A stretch of 64,000 nucleotides of DNA from NCBI RefSeq assembly GCF_001949145.1, contig NW_019091385.1:3264059-3328058 (forward strand). Reading direction: 5' to 3'. This DNA is from Acanthaster planci. Lineage: Eukaryota > Echinodermata > Asteroidea > Valvatida > Acanthasteridae. A program made the translations under genes and the position numbers. This document shows positions 39,001 to 46,896 of the stretch, in pieces. Positions within the stretch are counted from its first letter, which is position 1; each line of letters starts with the position of its first letter. The notes beneath the pieces are model-generated. The model was not told where the DNA came from. It worked only from the letters and a program-made list of their open reading frames with translations, and did no database searches.

Positions 39001-40202
39001 TACCCTTGTCGAGTGTAAACCTATACTCGTTTTTTTTCCAACTTCTTATCTACTTGATCAGGCATCATGACCCTGTTGACCATCACCACCCTGGGGTGGA
39101 GTTCCAGGGCCGTCTTGCCTAAGGTCAGCTACGCCAAGGCCATCGACTGGTTTATCGTCATGTGCTTTGGCTTCGTCTTTGCCGCCATGGTGGAGTACGC
39201 CGCTGTCAACTACTTCACCAAGAGGCGGGCTGGCATGTTGCCCGGGATGGCAGATGACGACGACGATGACATGGCACAAGCCGAGGTATAGGCTTACCAC
39301 TTAGACCGCCATCATATATCCGTCTTAAACCCTCCATCATATATACTTCTTATTTTGCTTTCTTGTCCCTACTGGCGATATCGATTCGAAGTCGTGTCAC
39401 GATATTCGCTGCTCTTATCAGAAAATACTCATCGAAACTGGGATTCGGTGTAAAACAGAATTCAACGCAACTATGGACAAATGACTGTAGTTCGACATCA
39501 ATTTAAGGATACTTTGAAATGAGAAAGTAGGACTTGATCTGATATGAACTTCGATTCTAATATTGAAATTTGGGGACATTACTCTACTCGCATAAGGTAG
39601 CGCTGCGACCAAATTTGTCGCTTGATGAATCCAAACTATGTGCCGGTACTCGATCCATCCTCTTCGTACGAGGCAAGCAGTCTTTATCTACCCGGCATAC
39701 ACCTTCAAGAGATTCCAGGGTTCTTTGCTGCCGATTTCAAAGTGAACTTCAAAAGGGGCTGTTTGGTAGGCTTTTTCTGTACTTTGCCAGCTCAACCAAA
39801 TGGACTTGCGGATCTGGTTTATGTAGTCGTGGATTTTTCTCAGTGTCCCGGACTTTTTCCTCCTCTGAGCAGAGCATAAATCTTCACCTTTTCCTTCATA
39901 TTTCACAGGCAGAGAACGTGGAGGCGACCCTGCGAAAGAAGCGACGCTTCACCCTGCTGAGCAGCCTGACCCGCTACAACATCAAGGTCAAGAGTCCGTA
40001 CGAGGCCAGTAAGCAGTCGTTCCTGAGTGACCTGCTGAGCTGCATCTGCGGCAACGCCGAGTACCGTGACGCCCGTCTGCGGCAGAGCCGGGCCTCTGGC
40101 AAGCCCTTCAACAGTGTCAGCCGCATCGACGTGGCCTCGCGCATCATCTTCCCCGTCTCCTTTATCGTATCTAACGGCATCTTCTGGTTTGCCTACAACT
40201 GA
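6000..40202 (+). CDS. GABA-A-type ligand-gated chloride channel subunit (alpha-like), nine coding exons
   Basis: Cys-loop receptor subunit, expected to form a pentameric plasma-membrane channel that passes chloride when GABA binds. Coding exons: 6000-6052, 16766-16911, 26387-26454, 30606-30829, 33287-33369, 35106-35258, 35606-35758, 39062-39285, 39909-40202 (1398 nt, 465 aa). All introns are GT-AG and phases agree at each junction. Visible parts: signal peptide (about 1-24), ligand-binding domain (45-258) with four N-glycosylation sequons (N45, N109, N209, N244), Cys loop C171-C185 with 13 residues between, M1 (259-282), M2 (290-312) after the anion-selective PAR (288-290), M3 (321-345), a roughly 100-residue cytoplasmic loop with six Asp in a row (358-363) and a CIC motif, and M4 (447-465). 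Loop D FFRQ (96-99), the YPMD of the Cys loop and the FGS of loop B favour an alpha or Grd-like subunit; LSWVSFW in M1 is also gamma-like. Met296 sits at M2 6', where Thr is expected. The exact orthologue is unclear. Confidence 0.93.
7271..7290. repeat. Perfect two-copy tandem repeat of a 10-bp unit
   Basis: The unit acctgacttt occurs twice head to tail in intron 1. It is too short for more than a note; replication slippage is the likely origin. Confidence 0.8.
9851..9867. repeat. CAGT tetranucleotide microsatellite
   Basis: About four perfect TCAG/CAGT units, preceded by two imperfect ones from about 9830. A simple tetranucleotide repeat inside intron 1. Confidence 0.85.
11637..11763. other. 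Assembly gap (127 N)
   Basis: A run of undetermined bases inside intron 1. The flanks carry the same 11-bp word GCTTGGGCACA in direct orientation (11619-11629 and 11790-11800) and ACGGACGT against ACGTCCGT in inverted orientation (11629-11636 and 11782-11789). This suggests that a repeated or structured stretch caused the gap. Open frames that run through the N bases are artefacts. Confidence 0.98.
12183..12236. repeat. Perfect 11-bp inverted repeat with 32-nt spacer
   Basis: GCCAGCGCAGA (12183-12193) is matched by its exact reverse complement TCTGCGCTGGC (12226-12236). The arms are GC-rich compared with the surrounding intron. It could form a stem-loop or cruciform, or be the remnant of a small fold-back element. 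Confidence 0.7.
12988..13033. repeat. Perfect 11-bp inverted repeat with 24-nt spacer
   Basis: CATTGATATCC (12988-12998) pairs exactly with GGATATCAATG (13023-13033). A second pair, ATTATTCGT (13043-13051) and ACGAATAAT (13095-13103), lies just downstream, so 12985-13105 could fold into two adjacent hairpins. It may be a small MITE remnant in intron 1. Confidence 0.65.
13680..14050. repeat. Degenerate GGTT/TTTGG-rich low-complexity stretch
   Basis: Words such as GGTTTGGTT, GGTTAAGG, TTGGTTC and GGTTTCG recur at irregular spacing over about 370 bases on the + strand. The opposite strand is correspondingly rich in AACC. No fixed unit length is evident, so it is either an old decayed tandem array or a strand-biased low-complexity region. 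Confidence 0.5.
16195..16290. promoter_or_regulatory. Candidate intronic regulatory element with homeodomain sites
   Basis: A GC-richer island at the end of intron 1 that carries CAATTAATTATG and a second TAATTA, core sites of homeodomain factors. It sits about 0.5 kb before coding exon 2. An open frame runs through it on the minus strand, but the translation is not recognised. The call rests only on motif content. Confidence 0.25.
16766..16911 (+). CDS. GABA-A receptor subunit, coding exon 2
   Basis: Residues 18-67. It completes Cys18, then encodes a Gly/Asn-rich mature N-terminus and the family motif [16 protein letters not shown] (49-64), equivalent to the ILDxLLxGYDxRLRPG helix of GABA-A subunits. 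N45-I-T is a glycosylation sequon. The acceptor ends ttctacacag and the donor is gtaacg after phase 1; the split Gly codon is completed by exon 3. Confidence 0.92.
16912..26386 (+). other. Intron 2 of the receptor gene (9.5 kb)
   Basis: No gene recognised. It holds a CT run (19088-19101), a TTG microsatellite (22081-22098), a C/G-run-rich patch (22430-22530), a C run near 25249-25258, and GC-richer islands at 19170-19510, 19560-19800 and 20120-20480 that could be regulatory. The island at 19355-19440 includes TTTTAATTATG and GATTAATTGAA. A GAGAGGGCGC word lies at 21222-21231. Confidence 0.75.
26387..26454 (+). CDS. GABA-A receptor subunit, coding exon 3 (68 nt)
   Basis: Residues 67-89: [18 protein letters not shown] and on to EIDL. 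This is the conserved beta-strand segment (PxxVxxxIYVxSIxxVxExDM) of the ligand-binding domain. The exon is exactly 68 nt, which by my recollection is the conserved length in vertebrate GABA-A receptor genes. The acceptor is ttgccacag, the donor gtaggc, and the end is phase 0. Confidence 0.95.
26455..30605 (+). other. Intron 3 of the receptor gene (4.2 kb)
   Basis: No gene recognised. It contains a C-rich tract (28495-28575), a 9-bp inverted repeat pair (TTTGTGAGC 28915-28923 with GCTCACAAA 28995-29003), and GC-richer islands at 26830-27080 and 29285-29580. It ends in a good pyrimidine tract before cttcccag at 30605. Confidence 0.75.
28495..28575. repeat. C-rich pyrimidine tract with several C runs
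   Basis: Six or more runs of four to six C occur within about 80 bases on the + strand, giving matching G runs on the minus strand. Such a sequence can form a G-quadruplex on one strand and an i-motif on the other. Whether it does so in vivo is unknown. Confidence 0.5.
30606..30829 (+). CDS. GABA-A receptor subunit, coding exon 4 (loops D, A and E)
   Basis: Residues 90-164. It starts [12 protein letters not shown], where FFRQ is loop D of the complementary GABA face. It continues with RLRFNST (sequon N109) and the loop A segment [13 protein letters not shown] (127-139), and ends KVLYTQR in loop E. The position of the alpha-subunit benzodiazepine histidine holds Phe (residue 134 by my alignment). 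Third codon positions are strongly G/C. The length of 224 nt is one codon more than the common 221. The donor is gtgagg, in phase 2. Confidence 0.95.
30830..33286 (+). other. Intron 4 of the receptor gene (2.5 kb)
   Basis: No gene recognised. A GC-richer island at 32160-32375 contains TTTTATTAATCCC and an inverted-repeat-like GC block near 32330-32370. A GAGGGCGCC word lies at 32966-32974. It ends in tttcag at 33286. Confidence 0.75.
33287..33369 (+). CDS. GABA-A receptor subunit, coding exon 5 (Cys loop, 83 nt)
   Basis: Residues 164-192. It encodes LTLKAEC, then the Cys loop C171 to C185 with the YPMD motif (178-181), then PLHFGS of loop B. The 83-nt length is the conserved Cys-loop exon size I recall for vertebrate GABA-A genes. 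The donor is the strong gtaagt, in phase 1. Confidence 0.96.
33370..35105 (+). other. Intron 5 of the receptor gene (1.7 kb)
   Basis: No gene recognised. A patch at 33997-34020 carries two TAATCC words and an inverted TAATC, resembling a cluster of K50 (Otx/Pitx-type) homeodomain sites. Confidence 0.75.
35106..35258 (+). CDS. GABA-A receptor subunit, coding exon 6 (loops F and C)
   Basis: Residues 192-243: loop B remainder [12 protein letters not shown], sequon N209-A-S, LSQF-like FSQFSL, and a loop C of modest length. The loop C tyrosine of beta/RDL subunits is not present; the aligned residue is Arg245 in the next exon. The acceptor ccgcag was chosen because only this choice keeps the frame. 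The donor is gttagt, in phase 1. Confidence 0.92.
   Translation, partial: TVTLRRTWCTAGYTSLRTLRPPSRCPRTSASRSSRFRRGKPREASRYPTA
35259..35605 (+). other. Intron 6 of the receptor gene (347 nt)
   Basis: A short AT-rich intron with a pyrimidine tract before ctaaag at 35605. Nothing else is visible in it. Confidence 0.85.
35606..35758 (+). CDS. GABA-A receptor subunit, coding exon 7 (M1 and start of M2)
   Basis: Residues 243-294: [17 protein letters not shown], then M1 with TYIPC and LSWVSFWLN, then the PAR motif (288-290) that precedes the pore helix and marks anion channels. The length of 153 nt matches the corresponding vertebrate exon as I recall it. The donor is gtgagt. The split codon T|GC gives Cys294 at M2 4', where Gly is usual. 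Confidence 0.96.
36100..36440. promoter_or_regulatory. Candidate intronic enhancer with POU and homeodomain sites
   Basis: The block is GC-richer than its surroundings and carries AATTGCAAATTAAT (36256-36269), CTGCAAATAAT (36328-36338), CCGATTAAACC (near 36408-36418) and a CCAAT (36363-36367). GCAAAT/TAAT words are typical POU and homeodomain targets, common in neural enhancers. A minus-strand open frame of 127 codons crosses it but encodes nothing I recognise. Confidence 0.3.
37081..37155. repeat. Nested inverted repeat (hairpin, 75 nt)
   Basis: Outer arms GCCTCAC (37081-37087) and GTGAGGC (37149-37155) enclose inner arms TTCGCCCGA (about 37091-37099) and TCGGGCGAA (about 37135-37143). The two pairs nest in order, so one strand can fold into an interrupted stem. 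Possibly a small fold-back element. Confidence 0.6.
39062..39285 (+). CDS. GABA-A receptor subunit, coding exon 8 (M2, M3 and start of cytoplasmic loop)
   Basis: Residues 294-368. M2 reads [18 protein letters not shown], with Leu at 9' (L299) and Arg at 19' (R309), but Met at 6' and Trp at 16'. The M2-M3 linker [13 protein letters not shown] and M3 [20 protein letters not shown] are family-typical and alpha-like. An Asp run (358-363) opens the cytoplasmic loop. The acceptor is gatcag and the donor gtatag, in phase 0. Confidence 0.96.
39286..39908 (+). other. Intron 8 of the receptor gene (623 nt)
   Basis: Nothing recognised. The reading frame of exon 9 stays open back to 39570 through part of this intron, but the acceptor ttcacag at 39908 and loss of family similarity upstream mark the exon start. 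Confidence 0.8.
39909..40202 (+). CDS. GABA-A receptor subunit, coding exon 9 (cytoplasmic loop, M4, stop)
   Basis: Residues 369-465 and TGA. It encodes the rest of the M3-M4 loop: basic LRKKRRF, possible phosphorylation sites, and LLSCICG, whose cysteines could be lipid-modified. It continues with [16 protein letters not shown] and M4 to FWFAYN. The phrase SRID-x-x-SRI-x-FP is the invariant pre-M4 signature of GABA-A and glycine receptors. The protein ends right after M4, like many GABA-A subunits. Confidence 0.97.
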   Translation, partial: AENVEATLRKKRRFTLLSSLTRYNIKVKSPYEASKQSFLSDLLSCICGNAEYRDARLRQSRASGKPFNSVSRIDVASRIIFPVSFIVSNGIFWFAYN

Positions 40203-41550
40203 GATTAGGGAAGTGGGCAGCCTGGAACAAACGTCAACATTAAATCTCCAAGCACTTATATCAGGAATCTTGCCAAACTCCCTAAACTCCTCCACACCGT
40301 AGGAACAGAACGACAAATTCTATGTATATAAATTTTCAAAGGGAATGAGGCTCTGCGTAGAGTAATAACGGCTGTGTTGTACCTTTCTTTAATCCAATAG
40401 CATCTCCAATCTTGTTGGATTTTGAAAGATCTTGTAAGGTTAGATTCAGTTAAAGACACCAGATTGCAGATTGTATGGGTTGTGTTCTAGCTGTAATCGT
40501 TGCGTTTTAAGAAAATGAATTTAACGAAATCGTTCATGGATCTCTCCGTCGTTGTTTCTCATTTAGAGCTCTTGGATACGTTTTGAATTAACAACTTTTT
40601 TCACAGCCAGTTTCACCCGATGAAGTAACTTCCCACAATCAGCCATGATTGAAAACATGACTGCAACTTATGATTTTGCGAACCTTCTGGGGGGAGAGTC
40701 ATAATACCATACAAGTTTCAAAAGCAATATGTCATAAAGGAGATGTTGTAAAATAGATGGTGCTTATTCCTTTTGTTCCTTTTTTCCTCTTCCACTACTC
40801 GAGAATATTGTATCCAGAGACGGGGTAAATCATTTGTATTATGTATTTCCCCTAACGGAGAAAAGACGGCAAGTTTTAAGAAGGTAACTCCCTACAAATA
40901 AACATATGCATCACTTCCTTCAATCCAAATCATTCACTTCACTCAATATAGCATTTCTATCCAAAGGACAAGTTCATTTTATTTCGTTCGAACGAAATAT
41001 CTCCGAGAAGCGAAATTAATTTTCGCAAGAACAGAATAATATTTAGAGAATACTTTTTATTTCCTTTCATAAGACCTTAGTTTTTGCTCTACCTGCCACC
41101 TTTAGGAGCTCGGTTTTTAGGGAGATATAGACAGTAAAGAAACTATAGTGTAAAAGTTTGTTATTCAGTTGTAGAACAATTTCTGATTCGTGATTGAAGT
41201 GTGTCATAGAAAGTACATAATAACTGTAAAGAATTTTTTTAATGTAACCCGTATCTGTGTGAAGAGTTGACGGGAATCAAAGCAATTAACAATTACCATT
41301 AAAGTAAATCTTTATTTTCCTCTTGATGATATTACAAGAGATATTTGTCATTAGAGTTTTGGAAAACTGCGTTCACAGTCTAGAGACACTTGTTCTTGTT
41401 TGATCAAACAATTGTCACGCGCTTCTCCAGGTTTTTCTTCATTTATTTGCTTATCGAATATATCCTTATGCGTATGTTCTGATGTTTTATACTTCTTGCG
41501 TTTCACGGAACAAGTACATGAAATAAATTCTGAAATCTTATGAATTCAGT
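40203..41550 (+). other. Putative 3'UTR of the receptor gene
   Basis: AT-rich sequence after the stop. AATAAA occurs at about 40896 and at 41522-41527; the second is followed by a GT-rich stretch (about 41550-41575), the usual arrangement of a cleavage and polyadenylation site. The transcript end is therefore placed near 41545. This is inferred from sequence only. Confidence 0.45.
41522..41527 (+). terminator. Candidate polyadenylation signal AATAAA
   Basis: A canonical hexamer 1.3 kb after the stop codon, with a GT-rich downstream element 25-50 bases later. The earlier AATAAA near 40896 is an alternative without an obvious GT-rich element. Confidence 0.5.
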
Positions 41551-41899
41551 GTTTGTGTTCTGTGGGCAGTTCAACTTCATTAGAGTGAATTCTGCTTTCC
41601 TTTTCTTGGAAAACAGCCAACGATGCGGCTTATAAGAAGCCGTTAAGGCGTATAAACGAGCAAAACAGACTGATAGCAAAGGCTAACCGTCAAAATGCCG
41701 TTAATTAACTCAACACCGAATTCCTTACGCTCCACATTCTTCACAAAGATTCTTTTTATTCAAGTCCCTTCTCACGACTGTCGAGTGATCCACGATAAAG
41801 CACAGACATCATCCCGAAACCAAGTAGGCCTACAGAAATTAATTTCTGGCAGCGTCCTCGTTGTCAAACAGCAAACAGGCTACCTAATTCTGGCAAATT

Positions 41900-41965
41900 G
41901 CATGGACGTGTCTGCCCGCCAAATAAAACCCCTTCGTGCTCATTAATTAATTATGCAACGCCCAT
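41900..41965. promoter_or_regulatory. Candidate regulatory element 3' of the receptor gene
   Basis: Contains CATTAATTAATTATGCAA, overlapping TAATTA cores plus an octamer-like TTATGCAA, inside a GC-richer context. It lies about 0.4 kb past the presumed polyadenylation site. The motif content suggests homeodomain/POU binding; nothing more can be shown. Confidence 0.25.
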
Positions 41966-43184
41966 AGTGGAACAAAATTATATACCCTTTTCAAAAACAA
42001 CGAGATATAACTCAGGGCTGTTTGCATAGATCACACGCCAGATCGGCATTAGGGCACTGTCAATAATGAAAAGTGTACAGAATCGCCAACGGTCTAGAAG
42101 GCCGCTGGCCAAGGTAAACAAAGAGGGTAAAACAGTATCCAGTTATTGTGTCGTGCACGCACGCTACGTGTTTTGTTTTCAACCCAGGATGGTAATGATG
42201 TTATTCTAACCTCAAATTGGTTGCTCCTCTATCTGCAGTTTAAGCGTCCGAGTTTACACCGGTCATTTTCCAGCATCCTACTTGACGTATTGGCTGATTG
42301 TTGGTAATTGCTTTCTCTCGGACGACTCGAAGTGACTTTTATCCCAACTGCACAGGGCGTTCTCCAGGGGGTAGTCCAAATGGAGTTATTTGAGGCATTT
42401 GTTTTCTCCCTGGACAAACCAAGGTTTTCCACATGGTCACATCGAGGATGCATTCAACTGTAGGTCATGGGTGCCATCTCGAACGGGGACTCTCAAAATT
42501 CATGTATTTATAATAGCAACTTTGACAGACTCTCGGTGTGATCTGAAAAGGTATTTGAATGCGTCATCATCCTTGAATAAAGCAAGGGAATGACCGATCG
42601 CTTTCACTGTTCAGCCGGGTGAATGTTGCCTCCCCCAACAAAAAAGAGAATGCTTTTTCATTTTTACAGCTCTAAAGATTTCAAAACATGGGCTAAGTAG
42701 TGCTCTTAAATAGTTTAAGTTTGACAGATTCACCTCCCCCTAACATTTTTCCCCTGAAATTAGTCATTAAGTCTCAACAATTTGGAACGTCAAAAGGACA
42801 GTCTCTGATCCATTATTACCGTGGAATGTCCTGGGAAGGGATGGCAGGAACAAACGTATTCAAGCAAAACAAGCAATTCAAAGCTGGAGTTTGGTTCATA
42901 TTTCAATCTCTGCAAAGTCCCTGTTTATGGTTTGTCAGTTCATCGCTGATGAGTTCTTTGTCCCCCAGGCTTGGAAAGACCAGGCTTCCCTCCTCCAGGA
43001 AAGGGTAACTGATGTCTTCATTTCCAGAATAAACCACTTTACCTTCATTTGTTTCATTGTTGATAATCTACATTAAAAAATTCTTTGAGGCAAAACACAT
43101 TTTGCTTCATAACGAGAAAAAGTATTTTTTTTAAAGTTTACTTACCCGCATTAATTTTTTGTCTCTCTTTTGACAAAGTCGCTT

Positions 43185-43424
43185 GGGGGCGCTGTATCAG
43201 ACAACAAAATTTTGGGACCGCAATTTCCTTTCATGAGGGCGCTATTCAATTATGTTGGCTTTAAAAAGTTTTCCTTGAGGGCGCTGTTTAACATTTTGTT
43301 TAGAAAAAAGTCTGGACGTCATTTCTGGACTTTATAGCGCCCTCAATAAAGAATTTTTGGTTGTTTTTCAAAATAGCGCCCTCAACGATGAAACTTTTTA
43401 CTATTTTTGTATTGGGGGCGCCCT
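43185..43424. repeat. Cluster of six GAGGGCGCT motifs in opposed orientation
   Basis: GGGGGCGCT (43185-43193), GAGGGCGCT (43235-43243 and 43277-43285), then AGCGCCCTC (43336-43344 and 43375-43383), then GGGGGCGCCCT (43414-43424). Spacing is about 39-59 bases. The first three point one way and the next two the other, so the cluster is roughly palindromic. Intervening sequence is T-rich and not alike between units. Confidence 0.7.
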
Positions 43425-46049
43425 AATACGTGTCATTAATTTTTGGTTCGTGCAAGTGTTGACACTTTGTGAGTCATTTCCTGTAACTTGTGCGTTGTGT
43501 GTAGATCCGTCAAGTGTGTGTATCCAAACTGTGTTCTCTCCCTTGGCAAGGAACTGGTTATCATTGATAAAGTCGAAAGAAACTATACAGTGTGTGAATC
43601 TTTACGTCGGTGAACAGTATCCTTGCTGTTAGTCTCTGGTCACTCACCACTCGGTCGAGTCATGATGAGATGGTCGATGGCATGGTATGGAGGCTCGCCC
43701 CTTAGCCGTCAGTTGGGTCTCATCGGTGGCTTGACAAACTGTGAATGTGATTGTGACCGCGAGCTGTAATAGTCGGAACCTTCTAACCGCAGAACAACCA
43801 GCAACCAGGGCAATACCACCGTCTTCGACTTGTCCAATGCAATATGTGTGTGTAGGCATGATGTGTCACATTAGTACATGAACTCCCCGTAGGCTTGATC
43901 CACACTGCTTGGTGACTTTGGTCTTGTCGGTAAGTGCAGATTTTCCCATGTATTTACAATAAAAAGCATATTTTGCATAGGGGGGCCTACAAATTGTTGT
44001 GCATTCATCGCACATTTTAAATTTGGAGTAATGGCAGAATATCCTGGCAAACTTCCAAAAGATTTGTTTAGTTACATATATGCACAACACAAGTCATCAT
44101 AATTCGCGTACTTAGTGCTTTGACCAAAAGTTGTTCCTAAATATACTAACTTTTTTATGGCTTCATTTTCAGTCGTTGAAAGTTTGACTAAAGTCTTACA
44201 TGGAATAATATGAAGAGCATCAGATGTCACGGAAGCAGCAGGAACAATGCCATCCACAAATGAGTTGGGTGGACTGTAGTAAAACTTAAGTCACCAAAAT
44301 TTGTGCACGTACGTTACAAACATCATTTTACGTGGCATCGTTGATGCCCATCTTCTGAAAAATCTGCCTGTTAATGTCTTGTGAATGAGGAATTATTTTT
44401 GGCATTGATTTTGCGTTTAGTGATACAGTTTGTGGAAAAAGACACTTTCATTCGCAACAGCTTGACTTCCCATCACTTTCTCTTTTTCGTTCTCCTAGAT
44501 TATAATTTTTTTCAATTTAATTTGAAGTTACAGTGAGGCATGAATTTGTATTCTTTAAAATAAATCATAATAAATTAGCATCAACATGAGTTATTTATCT
44601 TAATATTATGATAAAACGTCTCTTTCTACGTGTATTTCTGAAAAAAAGTACAATGCCACTGAATCCACACCCATCGTCACCAATGGAAATCTCAAAATAT
44701 AAGGTGCACAGTTCTTTTTCAGGCTCCATATTTTTTATGACAGCCTCAGTATTCGACGAAAGTGGACTGAAGTTGTCATTAATGCCCATATCGGACGTCC
44801 AACATCGATCGTGAACGAACAGCGATCATTTATCCATTTTCTCAACATTTTTAACTGGTTTACTTTACTGTGAAGTAAAGCTTTACGCTCTCTTGACATT
44901 TTTCCCAAATTCTCACTGGAAAAGCTTTGAATTCACTCATAGTTACAAAAAGAAAAATGTTGAAGTGACGATCGATCATCGACAGTAAATTAACGTCAGT
45001 GCATAATTTCATTGAAAAGTTTCACGACGGATACGCTAATATTTGTATGTGGAAAGTTAGGGTCTCCATGATACATTCATGTACATGTACCTTACCTGTA
45101 CATGGGGAAAGTTCCACCATAATCATCCCACAATGTTGGTGGTAAGGAATTTTTCTGCTGTCAGAAATGTTTACACCCTTAGGTTTTACAAGTCTGACAA
45201 GATGTGATTAAAATTTTTGAACTGCTTCTCAATGAAACTACAGTACAGCTGTTATTTCATCACACAGAAAGAAATACATGTACATGTAGCAATGTGGAAT
45301 TGTAGATTGATAGTGCTTACTGCACAATACCACACCATTCCTGTCAGTCTGTCAAGTACAAAAGTACAAGTCCTTCGTAGCTGAAAGCCGCACTATGACT
45401 ATGATAACTAGAGCTATGACTTTTTTTTGCTGCCAGCATTGAAGTGATTCCCCATACACCTATACATGTATTTTTTCAATCCAGATCATATTATTAACTT
45501 TCTTTACTGAAAGAAAATGAAAATTTCATTTGATTTTCAAAGTTACCCATGGCATATGTGAGCATATAACCTACATGTAGTGGTTGCCTTGTGCAAGACC
45601 TCATACAAAGTTTTAGGCATTCTTCCACATTTTATCAGATGTTTTCTACCCCCTGAAAGTTGCAATTTTATTCTTTATGTTTTAAATCAAATTTTCATTT
45701 TAATTGAAGGATATTTCACATTCTTTTCATGATTCATTGATCTGAAAGAAACTCGCTGTGCAAGTTAGTTGCCATCCCAGTACAAAAGTGAAAGTGCATC
45801 AGACACTGGCTCATGGTCTAATATCCACTGCCTATTTACAATTATAATTAAAACTAGATAAATTTTTGTGCATGGCACAGTTACAGAATCTCATTCTCGT
45901 AGCCAGCTACAAAGATGCAGTAGATTGACAAAAATATACTGGTATTTATACAATCAGTGCTATGAATTATCTTATTGCCGAGCTTTCGGTAACTGAGTAC
46001 CTTCGTTCTTCAGGGCAAGCAGATTCAGTTCTGAATGAACGCAGAAAAA

Positions 46050-46310
46050 TCCACATTCATTCCCCTGGATGCAGCGTTCCAAGTTTGAAAATGACGCGCT
46101 GCTCCAGTTCCTTACACTGTACATCAGACGACACTTCCGCTGGAGGCAGGCGCTTACGTCACCGAGGGTATGTGGCGGCGCGCAAAAGTGCTGCGCAACA
46201 GTGAGACCGGGTGTTTGTTGGTGCACACTTCGCAAGTTCGCAAGTGTTCCGCGAAGCGGTCACCAAGGCAACGCTTGGTCTCTTCGATGTTTACCACAAA
46301 GCACTGATTG
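46050..46310 (+). promoter_or_regulatory. Putative promoter / first noncoding exon of the Kelch-like gene
   Basis: A GC- and CpG-rich block isolated in AT-rich DNA, 10.7 kb before the Kelch-like start codon. It contains TTACGTCA (46154-46161), a CRE/ATF-like site, and a candidate splice donor AGG|gtatgt at 46168. The coding exon downstream has a candidate acceptor at 56953, which would suit a noncoding first exon here. The link between them is inference. Confidence 0.35.
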
Positions 46311-46761
46311 TATAATTATATACTTTTGTCAATTATTCTGATCACGGTGCTACGCAGCCCTTCCACATTTCTACAGAGATGCAGTAGACTGGCCACGCAC
46401 TGACTTCTGTGCTGTAATCAGGTGTGTTTTTGTGACTTGATTTCCTCATCTTGGTCCCACACCCATTAATCTACCGGTATATTGCTTCATTTGAAATGAC
46501 AGGTTTCCACTCTGTCATGTCCATTTCCATGCAGCTACCAGTAGGATGTACCAGGTGGGGTCCTGATTCGCTTCCTTTGCAACAGAATTTCCTCCAGGAT
46601 CTCCTTTGATTGTGTGGTGGGGATAATTTCCAAGCTGCACTTACAGGGTATTGGTGTTTTCCAGTGTACATTGCACAATGGAGATGTACATGTACTAGTT
46701 GCATACCCGTTAGGCTTACACTGCACTGTCACTCTAGACAAACCTCTGAACCCTGCTCTAG

Positions 46762-46858
46762 ACCAGGGTTGAGATTTTTTAACCCTGGTTGAAAAATGAA
46801 AATCTTTCATGCGCATTTGCGGCTTGAACTCACTCTAATAAACTCAATTCGCATGAAA
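46762..46858. repeat. Two adjacent short inverted repeats
   Basis: ACCAGGGTT (46762-46770) pairs with AACCCTGGT (46781-46789) across a T-rich loop. TTTCATGCG (46805-46813) pairs with CGCATGAAA (46850-46858). Both are perfect 9-bp arms and lie just before the larger fold-back element at 46897, so they may belong to the same mobile remnant. Confidence 0.55.
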
Positions 46859-46896
46859 CAAGTATAAATCAATGCCAGGTTGAACAGGATCAGCTC

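Larger units (their letters stand above)
35759..39061 (+). other. Intron 7 of the receptor gene (3.3 kb)
   Basis: No gene recognised. It contains a GC-richer block with POU- and homeodomain-like sites (36100-36440) and a nested inverted repeat (37081-37155). The remainder is AT-rich. The open frame at 38149-38487 resembles no known protein. Confidence 0.75.
41551..46050. other. Intergenic region between the two genes
   Basis: No gene recognised. It includes a possible regulatory block near 41900-41965 (CATTAATTAATTATGCAA, combining homeodomain and octamer-like words) and a cluster of GAGGGCGCT motifs in both orientations (43185-43424). From about 45 kb it begins to show the dense ACATGTACATGTA motifs that mark the rest of the window. 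Confidence 0.7.

Noticed and set aside
39903-40316. 137-codon minus-strand frame
   Set aside because: Antisense shadow of receptor exon 9.
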